This document shows positions 11,318 to 19,140 of a stretch of 21,661 bases of DNA, piece by piece (within the stretch, counting starts at the first letter, position 1; each line of letters begins with the position of its first letter). A program made the position numbers and the translations under genes. Location: NCBI GenBank assembly GCA_018398765.1, contig JAHBMJ010001959.1, forward strand, positions 2,501 through 24,161. The letters run 5' to 3'. The notes under the pieces were generated by a model. That model saw only the letters and a list, made by a program, of their open reading frames with translations, ran no database searches and was not told where the DNA came from. The stretch comes from Chromera velia (Eukaryota > Sar > Chromeraceae).

Positions 11318-11344
11318 AGGAAAGAAAGACAGACTATATGTTTC

Positions 11345-11383
<39 letters not shown>

Positions 11384-12676
11384 AAGAAAGAAAGAAAGAA
11401 AGAAAGAAACAAACAAACAAACAGAGGAAGCACACAGACCTCAATCCTATTCACGGTGCTTGTGCCACCACGGAACGCAGCGTCCCTCTCGGCCCGTGTC
11501 TGCATTGAATTTGTCGGTTCAACTTTCTTTCTATCTGCCTATCATTCTTCTTTCTCCTTCTCTTTCTTTGTCCGTCTTTCTATCTTTCAGTCTCTCTGAA
11601 GGCTATGAAGTCACACAAAGCAGGTGAGAAAGCCACGGAAAGGAAAGAGATATCTGCAAATTTCCCCGTCTCGGAAGGGGCCCGCCAACGAGGCTGTCAG
11701 CAGTGTTCATCCATCCATCCATCCATCCATCCAGAGAATACACTCAAAGAGCCTGCAGGCTTTAATTCACTGTCGACCGTGCCCCAGTAGGTTTTGATCT
11801 CTGCCGAATTCCTTTTTTTTGGGAACGCGCAGAAGCATTTGGAAGACTAGACATACCTGAACACCCTGAAGAAAACTGACCCACCTCGTCCTCTCCCGCG
11901 TCCCCTCTTTCCACTTTCCTCGCATGGGTGTGAAGATACGTCCCCTCTGGATTCATGCAAGCAAGCAGAAACGGACGGATAGGGAGAGAGAGAGAGAGAG
12001 GGAGAGCAAGCAAGCAAGCAAGAAAGAAAGAAAGAAGTCTATGAGGAATCGATCTCTGATCACGCTCCTGTGCCGATCGGGGACCTTGAATGCGGACTAG
12101 CTAGGGAGACGATCGAGACAGCCCTCCCTGGCGCATCCATGCATGCCACTTTAATTGGCCCTTTCAACCGATGTTGAAGTCAATTCTTGCTGAGCCAACC
12201 GCTAAAGGGGCCGCTCTGCACGTTCGTCTTCCCTCTCCCGTCTTCCTTTCGATGTTGCAGGCAGGCAGGAACAGACGCATTTCCCTCTCGTTCTCAAGAA
12301 AAGAAACAAAGACGCATTGAAGACACGGACAGCTAGACGGGGTGACCTTTGGCTCCCGGGACGAAGATTGGCATCAGATCGAATCCGTGTCTGCAAGCAA
12401 GAACGGAATCCATGATTGAATTGAGACGCGGTAAATCACTCAAAAGGAAAGAAAAAAAAGGAAGCAGGGAACGAAGGAAGGAAAGAAAGAAAGAAAGAAG
12501 CAAGCCAGCAAGCAAGCAAGCAAGCAAGAAAGAAAGAAAGAAAGGAAGGAAGGAAGGAACGAAGGAAGAAAACATCTGGAACGAGGCAAAAAGCTCATCA
12601 GAGTCAGCAAGGAAGGCATGAGTTTTCCTTTCCTCCGTCTCTCCTTTCTCTCTCTCTCTCTCTCTCTCTCTTTCTG

Positions 12677-12733
<57 letters not shown>

Positions 12734-13156
12734 CTGTGTGTGTGTGCAACCTTCATGTTCTGTCCTGCTCCCCTCCGCTAGTTTGCCACAGGAAGATTGC
12801 ACGTCTCTGTTGACTGACAAGATGCTTGCATGTCTGTCAGCCTTCCTTGATCATTCTCACGGTCACATGCATGCATGAATCGGATTGGATGCTGACCTGA
12901 CTGAAATTTTGGATGTCAAGCTCTGTGTCGTTTGGCAGATAACTTTGATGCGCTCCTCCTCTGAAGGAATGGCGTCGCACTTGCTCAGGCAGAAACTGCA
13001 GGCACACACGTTGATGCATGTCTGTCCGGGGAGATAAATCGAAGAGGTAGAAATCAGATACCAGAAGAGACAAACACTGATATGCAAAAAGAGAACGAAT
13101 TGACTCACAGACCAAGAGGGCATCGGCCGCGCAGACAGACTGGAAGGAAAGGAACG

Positions 13157-13202
<46 letters not shown>

Positions 13203-15854
13203 CGTCCACATACCAATACAAAGAGAAGCAGGGTCTAATTTACCGAATTTTGTCCGGATGCTTCTTGAAGAGAGCGTCGACCAACGAGAGGGTCCGCCTC
13301 CCAAGAGCCTGCCCAATCGGGTCGAAGAGAACTGCACAACAATTCATGGACGGACGTGCACTTTCTTTCTGATCGACTTCTCGCTCGCTCAGACCTCTCT
13401 GACAGGTAAAAATATGCAATTAAGGGATGAATCGTGGAAGGAACGAAGCAAGGAAGAGATGAAGAGAGGGACGACCCCATCTCAAGAGGATGCATGCAGA
13501 GAGAAAAGGTAAGAGGAGGCAATCCATCAGGCAGGCATGAAGGCAGGCACCAAAAGAAAGAAAGCAGGAAACAAACAAACAAACAAACAAAGAAAGAAAG
13601 AAAGAAAGAAAAAACTGACAGAGAACGATGTCGACGTGCTCGGCCAAGTCTCCCATCACGCCCATCACGTCAAAAGGGTATTGCATGTCCCCATCGGCCA
13701 GCCCCGGGGAGTCAATCAGGTCCAGCATGCACATTCTGCAGAGAATAAAAGGAAAAAACACAGGAACAAATTCGACTGTCTATGTGCTTGTGTATTTATA
13801 TATGTATGAATATCCATAGCTTCAAGTGTGTCGCATTCGACGGACAGATGAGATAGCTGAAGACATGAAGAAACACAAAACGAGTGTCGCTCCACTGCAC
13901 GCGCACGCATGTTTTGGAGAATTGGTGACGTTCCCCCTTCGCAAATGTATGAACCCCTTTGTCTCTTGTTGTGATCGAGGGGGGCTGCTCTTCTCTCCGA
14001 CCGCTCGCCCCTTTCCGTCCGACTTTTCGTCTTCAATTTTTAGTTGCTTTGTCGCTTTCCGAGAAATGACCTGTTGTAGTGAGGTACTGACCGATCAGAT
14101 GGACAGGTCTTGCAAGACAAATTTTCCAGGAATCCTGAGAGAGGAGGGACGGGAAGGGAAGGAGACACACCCATGCAGAGAGAGTGAGTGGAAGAGGAGA
14201 TCAAAAGAGGAATCCTGAGAGAGGAGGGACGGGAAGGGAAGGAGACACACCCATGCAGAGAGAGTGAGTGGAAGAGAAGATCAAAGGAGGAATCCTGAGA
14301 GAGGAGGGACGGGAAGGGAAGGAGACACACCCATGCAGAGAGAGTGAGTGGAAGAGGAGATCAAAAGAGGAATCCTGAGAGAGGAGGGACGGGAAGGGAA
14401 GGAGACACACCCATGCAGAGAGAGTGAGTGGAAGAGAAGATCAAAGGAGGAATCCTGAGAGAGGAGGGACGGGAAGGGAAGGAGACACACCCATGCAGAG
14501 AGAGTGAGTGGAAGAGAAGATCAAAGGAGGAATCCTGAGAGAGGAGGGACGGGAAGGGAAGGAGACACACCCATGCAGAGAGAGTGAGTGGAAGAGAAGA
14601 TCAAAGGAGGAATCCACCACAACACTTCTTGAGCAGTGGCGGGTCAGCTCGAAAGAATCTGGCAGGCAAAGAAAAAAAGAGCGAACAACAAGACTTTCTC
14701 TTTCAGTGAGATATTAATAGATGTTGAGGGTCCACAGAGGAACTCCTGATTCAGAGAGACGAATCCTCAATCGTCAATCGTCCTCTCCTCTCCTCTCCAT
14801 TCCATTCCGGTCAACTACCCACACGTCAGGCTGAAGGAATTGGAGTGACGGACGCATGAAGGAAGAATGCAGACACAGAAGAGTCCTCTGGCTGTGGGCT
14901 TTTGGTTCCTTTTGCAGCTGTGAAGGGGCGAACATTCGGGGTCCGAGGGGGGGCAGAGAAAAAAGGAGAAGAAGGAACTGAATAAGGAAAAGAAAAAGAA
15001 AAAAAAGGAAGACAGAAAAGGACGAAAGAAGACAGACACAGATCCACTGGCCGAAGCAAATGAGGACGGAAGGATGCAAGGAAGAAAGGAAGGAAAGACG
15101 GAAGACGCGAACCACACCAGAAACAAAGAAACAGCAAAACGCAGATAGATAAATAGATCGATAGATAGATAGACAGATAGATGAATAGATCGATAGATAG
15201 ATAGATAAATAGACAGATAGATACATACAGCACACCCCACGTGCAGGACCTCACCAGAATACTTCTCTGTCAGAGCCCTGAGGTAAGGCAGCAAGAGGAC
15301 AGTAGACTCTCCCTTCAGTTCGTTCACAGTGCTTCCACTGCATGTGAGCAAATTAGGTGCATCGGTCAACAGACAGACGTGCAAAGAGCCAGCACAGACA
15401 TAAGCAAATGCTCAGATGCTGACTCATACAAATCTACAGAAAGACCGGAAGGCGGGTGCATGGGGCGTGTAGGAAGGAATCAAGAGACTGATTCAGAGGC
15501 CCTCCACGGGTACAGGAAGAATGGAAGAAAGGCACATTGACTGCAAGTCTCTGTTGCTCCTGCATGTCTTTCTGCTGTCAGACAGAGAGATTGTGGGGCA
15601 GAGAGCTAAGCAGGTAAAGCGATTGGTCAGTTCATCTATTGTTTTCCAACCCCCCCCTATCCCAGGAAAAATATCTAGACTGAATCCTCAAGTTTGGACG
15701 GAGAAGGGGAACAGAGCACTGTAATAGAGAACAAACTCAGTTGGCTCATTGCTTGACTGACTATGTCACCACGGTCACTCCGTTTGTTTCTGCGCGGAAG
15801 CAAAAAAAACGCATACTGGTATTCACGCGCACACGCACTCGTGCTCTTTCTCCC

Positions 15855-15926
<72 letters not shown>

Positions 15927-18048
15927 AGAGAGAGAAGCAGAGAGGAAGAAAAGCGGGAGGGAGGGGGCTGTACTTATTCCCTACTGTTTTCTCAAGCGCC
16001 CGTGTGTGTACGAGTTTTTTGAATGCCGATTGAAAGGAGTGGCGAGATTCCATAAATGGATTTTTGGGAAGGGGTCGATGACTCATTCACGCAAGAGATG
16101 CACTGCTGCTGTGTCAAATCTATCTGCAATCCGTCGCTTTGCCTCTCTTCTTTTGTCTCTCGTCGTTTCCCACCTATCGCCACTCCCGTCTTTTGGAGAT
16201 GGTCTCCGGCATACCAATTGACACTGCAGTAGCAGCAAGAGCAGCCACAACAATTGGAAAGGCACACGGACAGGAAGAAAACAAATTGAAAAATGTCAAT
16301 TGTCTCTCAGGCTTCTCTAGAACAGAGCGGCCGGAAAAAAGACGATAAAACCAGGCGGATAGATGGAGAGGCAGACAGACTCTATGACTTCTTTTCCGTC
16401 CTTCTCTTCATGAACAGACACACAGACAGACTACATGGTTTCTTTCCCTCCGTCAACAGACAGACGGACACACAGACAGACTTAGAGACAGACAGACAGA
16501 CTATATGTTTCTTCTTCTTCCTTCTTTTCTTCATCTACACAATAGACAAAAGAAAGACAAACAGACACACAGACAGACTGTATGGTTTTTTCCCCTCCTC
16601 TTCTTCATGAACACAACAGACAAAGAGAAAGAAAGCAACAAAGACAGACAGGCAGGCAGGCAGACAGACAGACAGACTGTATGTTCTTTCTTTTCCTTTC
16701 CTTTCTCTTGAGACAGACTGCATGTTTCTTCTCCTCCCTTCTGAGACAAACAGACAGACAGACAGACAGAAACACAGACAAACTGTATGACTTCTTTTTT
16801 TCTTGTTCTTTCTTTTTTCCAGGCAGAAATGCAGACAGGCAGGTGGGCAGAAGGGTGAACATACCAGCAGGGAGAGGAGAAAAAACACAGAGACCGACAA
16901 TGTGCTCTTCCCAGCCGAAACGTTCCCAATGATCAGAGCCGAACACCTCGTGTGCACTGGATGGATCGAAGCATCGAAGCGTTTCGCTGCAGCCATTCCG
17001 ACAGACAACGAAATGAGAAGCTGGAGGGGCCGCTCTGTGCGGAGAAGACGTTACGTCGTTTCTGTCATTTCTGTAGGCCTTCCGTGCACCGTTAGCTGTT
17101 CCCAAAAGGAGAGAACCAACCAAAAAAGCTGGACGGACGCCGCAATTCAAGGCGCTGATGAAATATCGGACGATGGGTGCAGGTTTGTTTCCTCTCTATC
17201 TCCACCGACCGACCGACCAACCGATACAGGCGAGGCCGAGAGGCGGATCGGCTTCGTCATCCAGGTCGTCGTCCGGCCGCGGGAAGTAGAGATGCTCTAT
17301 CTGCAATCATTGGTCGCCCTCAGAGAAAGGGATGTACGGAGATGGGAAGACTGATGAGGGGAAGAAGAGGTGAACTGGGTGTGCCAGGGAATGGAAGGGT
17401 GGCGGCAGAGTGAAACACGATGTGCCGCTTTCACTCACTGTATGAATGTTGGGGGTGGGATAGCCCTTAGTGCACATCGAACCGAGAAGTAGAACAGAAA
17501 GAACAAGTGGACGAGGGAGGAGGGCAGAGAAGAAAGATGTGAATGAATCTGGGGGGACCGGCCAAGGGCAACAGAAGAAACTCACTGTGCACAAAAAAGA
17601 GAAGGAGCCAGCAACAAGAAGAGATAATGAAAGAGAGAGAGGCGGAGAAAAAGTGAGGGGTGGGGTGGGGGCTGGGAGAGAGGGAGGGAGAGAGAGAAAA
17701 AGGAAGGAAGGAACGAAGAAAGGAAGGATGGAGGGAAGAAAAAAAAAGAAACGAAACAGGAACGGGAGGAAGCATGGAAAGAAGGAAGCAGGCAGGAAAG
17801 CAAGCATGGAAAGAAGGAAGCAGGCAGGGAAGGAAGCAGGGAAAGAAGGAAGCAGGCAGGGAAGGAAGGAAGCGGGGAAAGAAAAAAACAGCAATAAATG
17901 AACGAATAAGAGTCCTGGGAGACAGAAACAAAGAAAGAAACGAGCAAAGGACGGGCGCAAGGAATGACAAAGAGAAAGCTCTGCTCCTTCCGACCTCTCT
18001 CATGATGCGCTGGATAAGATAGCGCTGCTTGTCAAGTGCACCGGCCAT
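6519..18048 (-). CDS. Gene D: EHD/sarcalumenin-like dynamin-superfamily GTPase with C-terminal membrane segments, 18 exons
   Basis: Exons from the start: 17995-18048, 17228-17300, 16899-16986, 16174-16223, 15762-15789, 15255-15337, 14092-14134, 13620-13735, 13244-13331, 12897-12995, 12339-12390, 11440-11499, 10742-10842, 10158-10213, 8881-9082, 8426-8502, 7828-7979, 6519-6845. They total 1749 nt: 582 residues plus TAA, with phase kept at all 17 junctions. G1 is GNVSAGKST (63-71), G3 is DSPG (148-151) followed by DGDMQYPFD, and G4 is SKCD (212-215). FDPIGQAL (181-188) and the GKST-F-VNWY continuation are typical, as I remember them, of EHD and sarcalumenin-like proteins, which bind GTP or ATP and remodel membranes. 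A helical region (279-330) is followed by hydrophobic segments at about 334-357 and 429-447. The second ends in CCC (450-452), a possible acylation site, then an acidic patch. The tail is Pro/Ala/Ser-rich and ends DEDPGEDFD. The protein is probably membrane-anchored with a cytosolic GTPase domain. Least sure are the exon 11 donor and the exon 17-18 join. Confidence 0.88.
7195..7347. repeat. Compound microsatellite (TTTC)n (CT)n (TG)n (AG)n in intron 17
   Basis: CTTT units, then a CT run, a TG run, a TATATA bridge and an AG run. The CT and AG arms are reverse complements of each other, so the transcript could fold back. Confidence 0.95.
7828..7979 (-). CDS. Gene D exon 17, second hydrophobic segment and CCC motif
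   Basis: Acceptor TCGTGCAG. It encodes residues 425-474: HLLGGALLVVLALALLQSV, then GPCCC, an acidic EEEED patch and ELWKETHASGRKEDR. The donor AGATAGA|GTCGAT is inferred from phase. If it is not used, the frame runs on to a TGA at about 7801 and the protein would end here. Confidence 0.82.
8426..8502 (-). CDS. Gene D exon 16
   Basis: Acceptor AATCTGCAG, donor AAAGG|GTCATT. It encodes SVVDLTEQMEEVVPLLAI then AAACREK (399-423), an amphipathic to hydrophobic helix. Phases fit exons 15 and 17 exactly. Confidence 0.88.
8881..9082 (-). CDS. Gene D exon 15, first hydrophobic segment and Gly-rich linker
   Basis: Acceptor TGGTGCAG, donor GAGA|GTGAGT. It encodes residues 332-397: LRLWLGVFALSVIFGFLG and ASVALSV form a membrane-length hydrophobic run, followed by a Gly/Ser-rich linker (GTSSGTAGGGGGASSGG) and QQQAWLESWR. 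Confidence 0.9.
9131..9220. repeat. (AC)n (AG)n microsatellite in intron 14
   Basis: A CA run interrupted by ATAC and AGAC, then an AG run to about 9220, starting about 50 bp upstream of the exon 15 acceptor on the sense strand. Confidence 0.95.
9400..9493. repeat. (TGTC)n (TG)n (AG)n microsatellite in intron 14
   Basis: A short TGTC run, two TG runs separated by TATGGGTG and GCATG, and a short AG run. Confidence 0.95.
9620..9935. repeat. Clustered (CAGA)n runs in intron 14
   Basis: Several CAGA tracts (about 9622-9634, 9757-9808, 9905-9926) separated by unique DNA. One copy of the dispersed CAGACTATATGGTTTC motif lies at 9734-9749. Confidence 0.85.
10158..10213 (-). CDS. Gene D exon 14
   Basis: Acceptor GCTTGCAG, donor AAAAA|GTCAGT. 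It encodes VVMQEKERQRKNAVRRGK (313-330), a basic stretch just before the first membrane segment. The phase fits both neighbours. Confidence 0.85.
10742..10842 (-). CDS. Gene D exon 13, helical stalk-like region
   Basis: Acceptor GTGTACAG, donor GACGG|GTAAGT (the most canonical donor in the gene). It encodes residues 279-311: DLCDDIRKCVERKVQDG followed by LAALKKNTETLAKVLD, strongly helical. Confidence 0.94.
11156..11188. repeat. (CATC)n microsatellite in intron 12
   Basis: Eight CATC-type units. Confidence 0.95.
11277..11425. repeat. Compound (GAAA)n (CAGA)n (GAAA)n (CAAA)n in intron 12
   Basis: Two GAAA arrays flank a CAGA array and are followed by CAAA units. It sits only ~15 bp from the exon 12 donor, so on the sense strand the intron begins with a long T/C/G tract. 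A CAGACTATATGTTTC motif interrupts it at 11330-11344. Confidence 0.95.
11440..11499 (-). CDS. Gene D exon 12
   Basis: Acceptor CAATGCAG, donor ATTGAG|GTCTGT. It encodes TRAERDAAFRGGTSTVNRIE (259-278), joining in phase 0 to DLCDDIRKC in exon 13. Confidence 0.85.
11705..11733. repeat. (CATC)n microsatellite in intron 11
   Basis: Seven CATC units. Confidence 0.95.
11983..12036. repeat. (AG)n (CAAG)n (AAAG)n tract in intron 11
   Basis: Three adjacent purine-rich simple repeats. The antisense (+) strand is purine-rich. Confidence 0.9.
12339..12390 (-). CDS. Gene D exon 11
   Basis: Acceptor GCTTGCAG. It encodes HGFDLMPIFVPGAK-GHP (242-258). Two donors are possible: CACCCC|GTCTAG at 12338, which keeps phase with exon 12 and is used here, or AAAG|GTCACC at 12346, which looks stronger but would need an extra, unseen exon. 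Confidence 0.75.
12476..12566. repeat. (AAAG)n (CAAG)n (AAGG)n tract in intron 10
   Basis: Interspersed GAAA, AGCA and GAAG tetranucleotide units. Confidence 0.9.
12641..12746. repeat. Compound (CT)n (TGTC)n (CT)n (TG)n in intron 10
   Basis: This one is pyrimidine-rich on the + strand, opposite to most gene D introns. Confidence 0.95.
12897..12995 (-). CDS. Gene D exon 10, carries G4 (SKCD)
   Basis: Acceptor TGCCTGCAG, donor GTCAG|GTCAGC. It encodes residues 209-240, FCLSKCDAIPSEEERIKVI then CQTTQSLTSKISV. SKxD replaces the canonical NKxD; this variation occurs in this family. Confidence 0.95.
13159..13199. repeat. (AC)n microsatellite in intron 9
   Basis: About 20 AC units, uninterrupted. 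Confidence 0.96.
13244..13331 (-). CDS. Gene D exon 9
   Basis: Acceptor GTTGTGCAG, donor ATTCG|GTAAAT. It encodes residues 180-207: LFDPIGQALGRRTLSLVD then ALFKKHPDKI. Confidence 0.95.
13568..13612. repeat. (CAAA)n (GAAA)n at the 5' end of intron 8
   Basis: It lies within 10 bp of the exon 8 donor. On the sense strand it reads as CTTT then GTTT units. Confidence 0.93.
13620..13735 (-). CDS. Gene D exon 8, carries G3 (DSPG)
   Basis: Acceptor TTCTGCAG, donor TTCTCT|GTCAGT. It encodes residues 141-178 with LIDSPGLADGDMQYPFDV, the most diagnostic stretch of the protein. Confidence 0.95.
14092..14134 (-). CDS. Gene D exon 7, 43-nt microexon next to the 80-bp array
   Basis: The acceptor CTCTCTCAG lies in the last (most 3') unit of the 80-bp tandem array; the donor is GATCG|GTCAGT. 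It encodes FLENLSCKTCPSD (127-139). The first 4 nt of the exon are inside the repeat unit. Confidence 0.9.
14131..14610. repeat. 80-bp tandem array, six copies, duplicating a 3' splice site
   Basis: Units begin at 14131, 14211, 14291, 14371, 14451 and 14531 with an exact 80-bp period, each starting AATCCTGAGAGAGGAGGGAC. Two variants exist, differing at two sites in the tail (GAGGAGATCAAAAGAGG in units 1 and 3, GAGAAGATCAAAGGAGG in 2, 4, 5 and 6). The array ends with a 5-bp stub at 14611. On the minus strand each unit carries CCCTCCTCTCTCAG|GATTCCT, the acceptor and first bases of gene D exon 7; unit 1 holds the true site. Confidence 0.98.
15145..15230. repeat. (ATAG)n microsatellite in intron 6
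   Basis: GATA units with occasional ATCG, ACAG and AATA interruptions. It lies just beyond the exon 6 donor. Confidence 0.94.
15255..15337 (-). CDS. Gene D exon 6
   Basis: Acceptor ACATGCAG, donor TTCTG|GTGAGG. It encodes residues 99-125, GSTVNELKGESTVLLLPYL then RALTEKYS, ending in phase 1 (Gly126 split). Confidence 0.92.
15762..15789 (-). CDS. Gene D exon 5, 28-nt microexon
   Basis: Acceptor CCGCGCAG, donor ACATA|GTCAGT. It encodes E-TNGVTVVT-Y (residues 89-98 with split codons at both ends). It was found because phase demanded an exon between exons 4 and 6 and this is the only segment restoring the ETxGxTxVT pattern I expect here. Confidence 0.85.
15858..15935. repeat. (CT)n (AC)n (AG)n compound in intron 4
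   Basis: A CT run, an AC run and an AG run in that order. The outer arms are complementary and could form a hairpin. Confidence 0.95.
16174..16223 (-). CDS. Gene D exon 4, 50-nt exon following the P-loop
   Basis: Acceptor CTACTGCAG, donor GATAG|GTGGGA. It encodes VNWYAGDHLQKTGVAI, the expected continuation of GKST-F in this family (region of switch I). Confidence 0.93.
16372..16800. repeat. Degenerate minisatellite around CAGACTRYATGNTTTCTT in intron 3
   Basis: Seven units with the core (C)AGACTRYATG followed by T-rich YTTCTT tracts and spaced by CAGA/ACACAGAC runs; cores lie near 16377, 16429, 16497, 16575, 16674, 16714 and 16781. Unit length varies from about 40 to 100 bp. Confidence 0.85.
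16899..16986 (-). CDS. Gene D exon 3, carries the P-loop (G1)
   Basis: Acceptor GGCTGCAG, donor CATT|GTCGGT. It encodes residues 44-71 including ALIIGNVSAGKST, a GxxxxGKS/T nucleotide-binding loop. It ends in phase 2; the split codon becomes Phe72. Confidence 0.93.
17228..17300 (-). CDS. Gene D exon 2
   Basis: Acceptor GATTGCAG, donor CGCCT|GTATCG. It encodes residues 19-42, IEHLYFPRP then an acidic DDDLDDEADPP run, and ends in phase 1, completing Ser43 with the next exon. Confidence 0.85.
17697..17885. repeat. Purine-rich minisatellite (GGAAGCAGGCAGG units) in intron 1
   Basis: AAGGAAGCAGGCAGG blocks recur with GAAAGCAAGCATGG variants. The sense strand is correspondingly CTTCCTGCC-rich, which creates long meaningless open frames. 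Confidence 0.88.
17995..18048 (-). CDS. Gene D exon 1 (start codon)
   Basis: The ATG at 18048-18046 begins MAGALDKQRYLIQRIMRE (residues 1-18). The donor is GAGAG|GTCGGA, phase 0. It is chosen as the start because the ATG is in frame and the exon joins the next one without a phase change. No upstream exon is needed. Confidence 0.8.
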
Positions 18049-18688
18049 CTTGCAAAGCCGCCCTTATTTCGCCGTCTCCTTCGTTGTTTCCCCTTTTTCG
18101 CAGACAGAGAGTGGATCAGACGATGTAAAGACTTTCCGACGACCACAACCAGAAGAGCGGAATACGATTCTACGTCAAGCCTTGTCCTTTTCGCTTAGCT
18201 ATTCGCTCCCGTCATGGGCAGTCCTTGTCGAAACATTTTTCCTGGTCGTGCGCGACCACCCCTCTGCCCGCGCCTGATTCTTTTTCGTGCGATTGGCCTA
18301 TGAACAAGACTGCCGGACGAAACGAATGCAGGTTACTCGCGTACAATCTGACCTCTCACCATTGTTAATGTCTGTCCAAGTCGGACAAGAGATGATATTA
18401 ACAAGAGCAGAGGGATGTAGAGGGCATATGATGGCGCATGGGGGCGCATGGGCGTTGAATGGCGCGTATAGTGTTGTTTCATGCGGAGCCTCACGCAATA
18501 CGCATGTTTTGATCTTGAGCATGTTTTGTCACACGCATGTTTGTCCATAGGATGTCCATAGGTTTTGTCCATGTTTTGTCGGTGTGGGAATCTCAGAAAT
18601 AAATTCAGGCAATTTGCTACGAGTATTAATAGACACCTTCTCTAGGAAAGAGACATGCCCGTCGTGCAGTAGGTCCAGCTGATTTGTC
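18049..18688. promoter_or_regulatory. Head-to-head intergenic interval, probable shared promoter region
   Basis: 640 bp separate the start codons of gene D (-) and gene B (+). No reading frame is supported here. It includes ATGGCGCATGG/GGCGCATGGG repeats near 18431-18455 and a cluster of CATGTTTTG, GTCCATAGG and TTTTGTC repeats at about 18500-18582. I cannot identify a TATA box or defined initiator with confidence. The promoter call is inferred from position. Confidence 0.55.
18500..18582. repeat. Short-motif cluster CATGTTTTG(TC) / GTCCATAGG
   Basis: GCATGTTTTG occurs twice, CATGTTTTGTC twice, GTCCATAGG twice and TTTGTCCAT twice within about 80 bp, roughly 110-190 bp upstream of the gene B start. 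They may be regulatory sites or a small decayed repeat. Confidence 0.7.
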
Positions 18689-19140
18689 ATGATGCAGTGT
18701 CTCTCTGTGTTGCTTTCTGTTGCCCTTCTGGCTTTGGGAGACGGCAACGGTTCGTCCGTGTCTCCATTCCGTGGGCCAACGAGCCGCAGCAGAGTTGTGG
18801 GACCCCGACAGAAGTCGGTTACCTCAAGCCTCCTCTTCAGGTTTTCCGAGAAAGAAGCTGTTGGCGATGGGAGGCAGGCAGGACGGAGAGGGCGTGACGG
18901 GAGTAATACAGGTGGGGCTTTCCTTCTCCGAATTTCACGACTTCACCCGAGAACACGACGGGGCCCCTTGATGGGTGGAAGAACGAAGCTGCGGATGGTG
19001 TGGGCAACGCCGATGTTCGGCGATGAGCCTGGAAAGAAAAGGCGGAAGAGAGGGAACCGGGCGGTTGAAATTTCAAACTATGGCCCCGACAAGGTGACTC
19101 AGATGAACTCGGACGAATTGGAGTTCTATGAGAAGCACAT
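18689..19140 (+). CDS. Gene B exon 1 (signal peptide and leader)
   Basis: The ATG at 18689 is followed by a second ATG; either could start translation. The donor is ACAT|GTAAGT, the most canonical in the window. It encodes 150 residues: hydrophobic leader, Ser/Arg-rich stretch, a KKRRKRGN basic patch, then NYGPDKVTQMNSDELEFYEKH. Confidence 0.85.

Noticed and set aside
11212..11505. Minus-strand frame continuing past gene D exon 12 into FLSFFLS and VCLSVCLS repeats
   Set aside because: Only the first 20 residues are exon; the rest is GAAA/CAGA microsatellite read from the other strand.
14131..14610. Regular 80-bp array resembling a CRISPR array or coding tandem repeat
   Set aside because: There are no spacers, the units are contiguous and identical over their full length, and the setting is a eukaryotic intron. 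The open frames are a by-product of the period and low complexity.
14774..15235. Minus-strand frames through 14774-15235 considered as an extra gene D exon
   Set aside because: Exons 6 and 7 already join in phase and give a natural sequence (TEKYS-G-FLENLS), so no exon is needed. The frames are built on GATA and GAAA repeats.
17307..17960. 217-residue minus-strand open frame rich in Phe, Ser and Pro
   Set aside because: It lies in intron 1 of gene D and comes from the CTTCCTGCC-type minisatellite.
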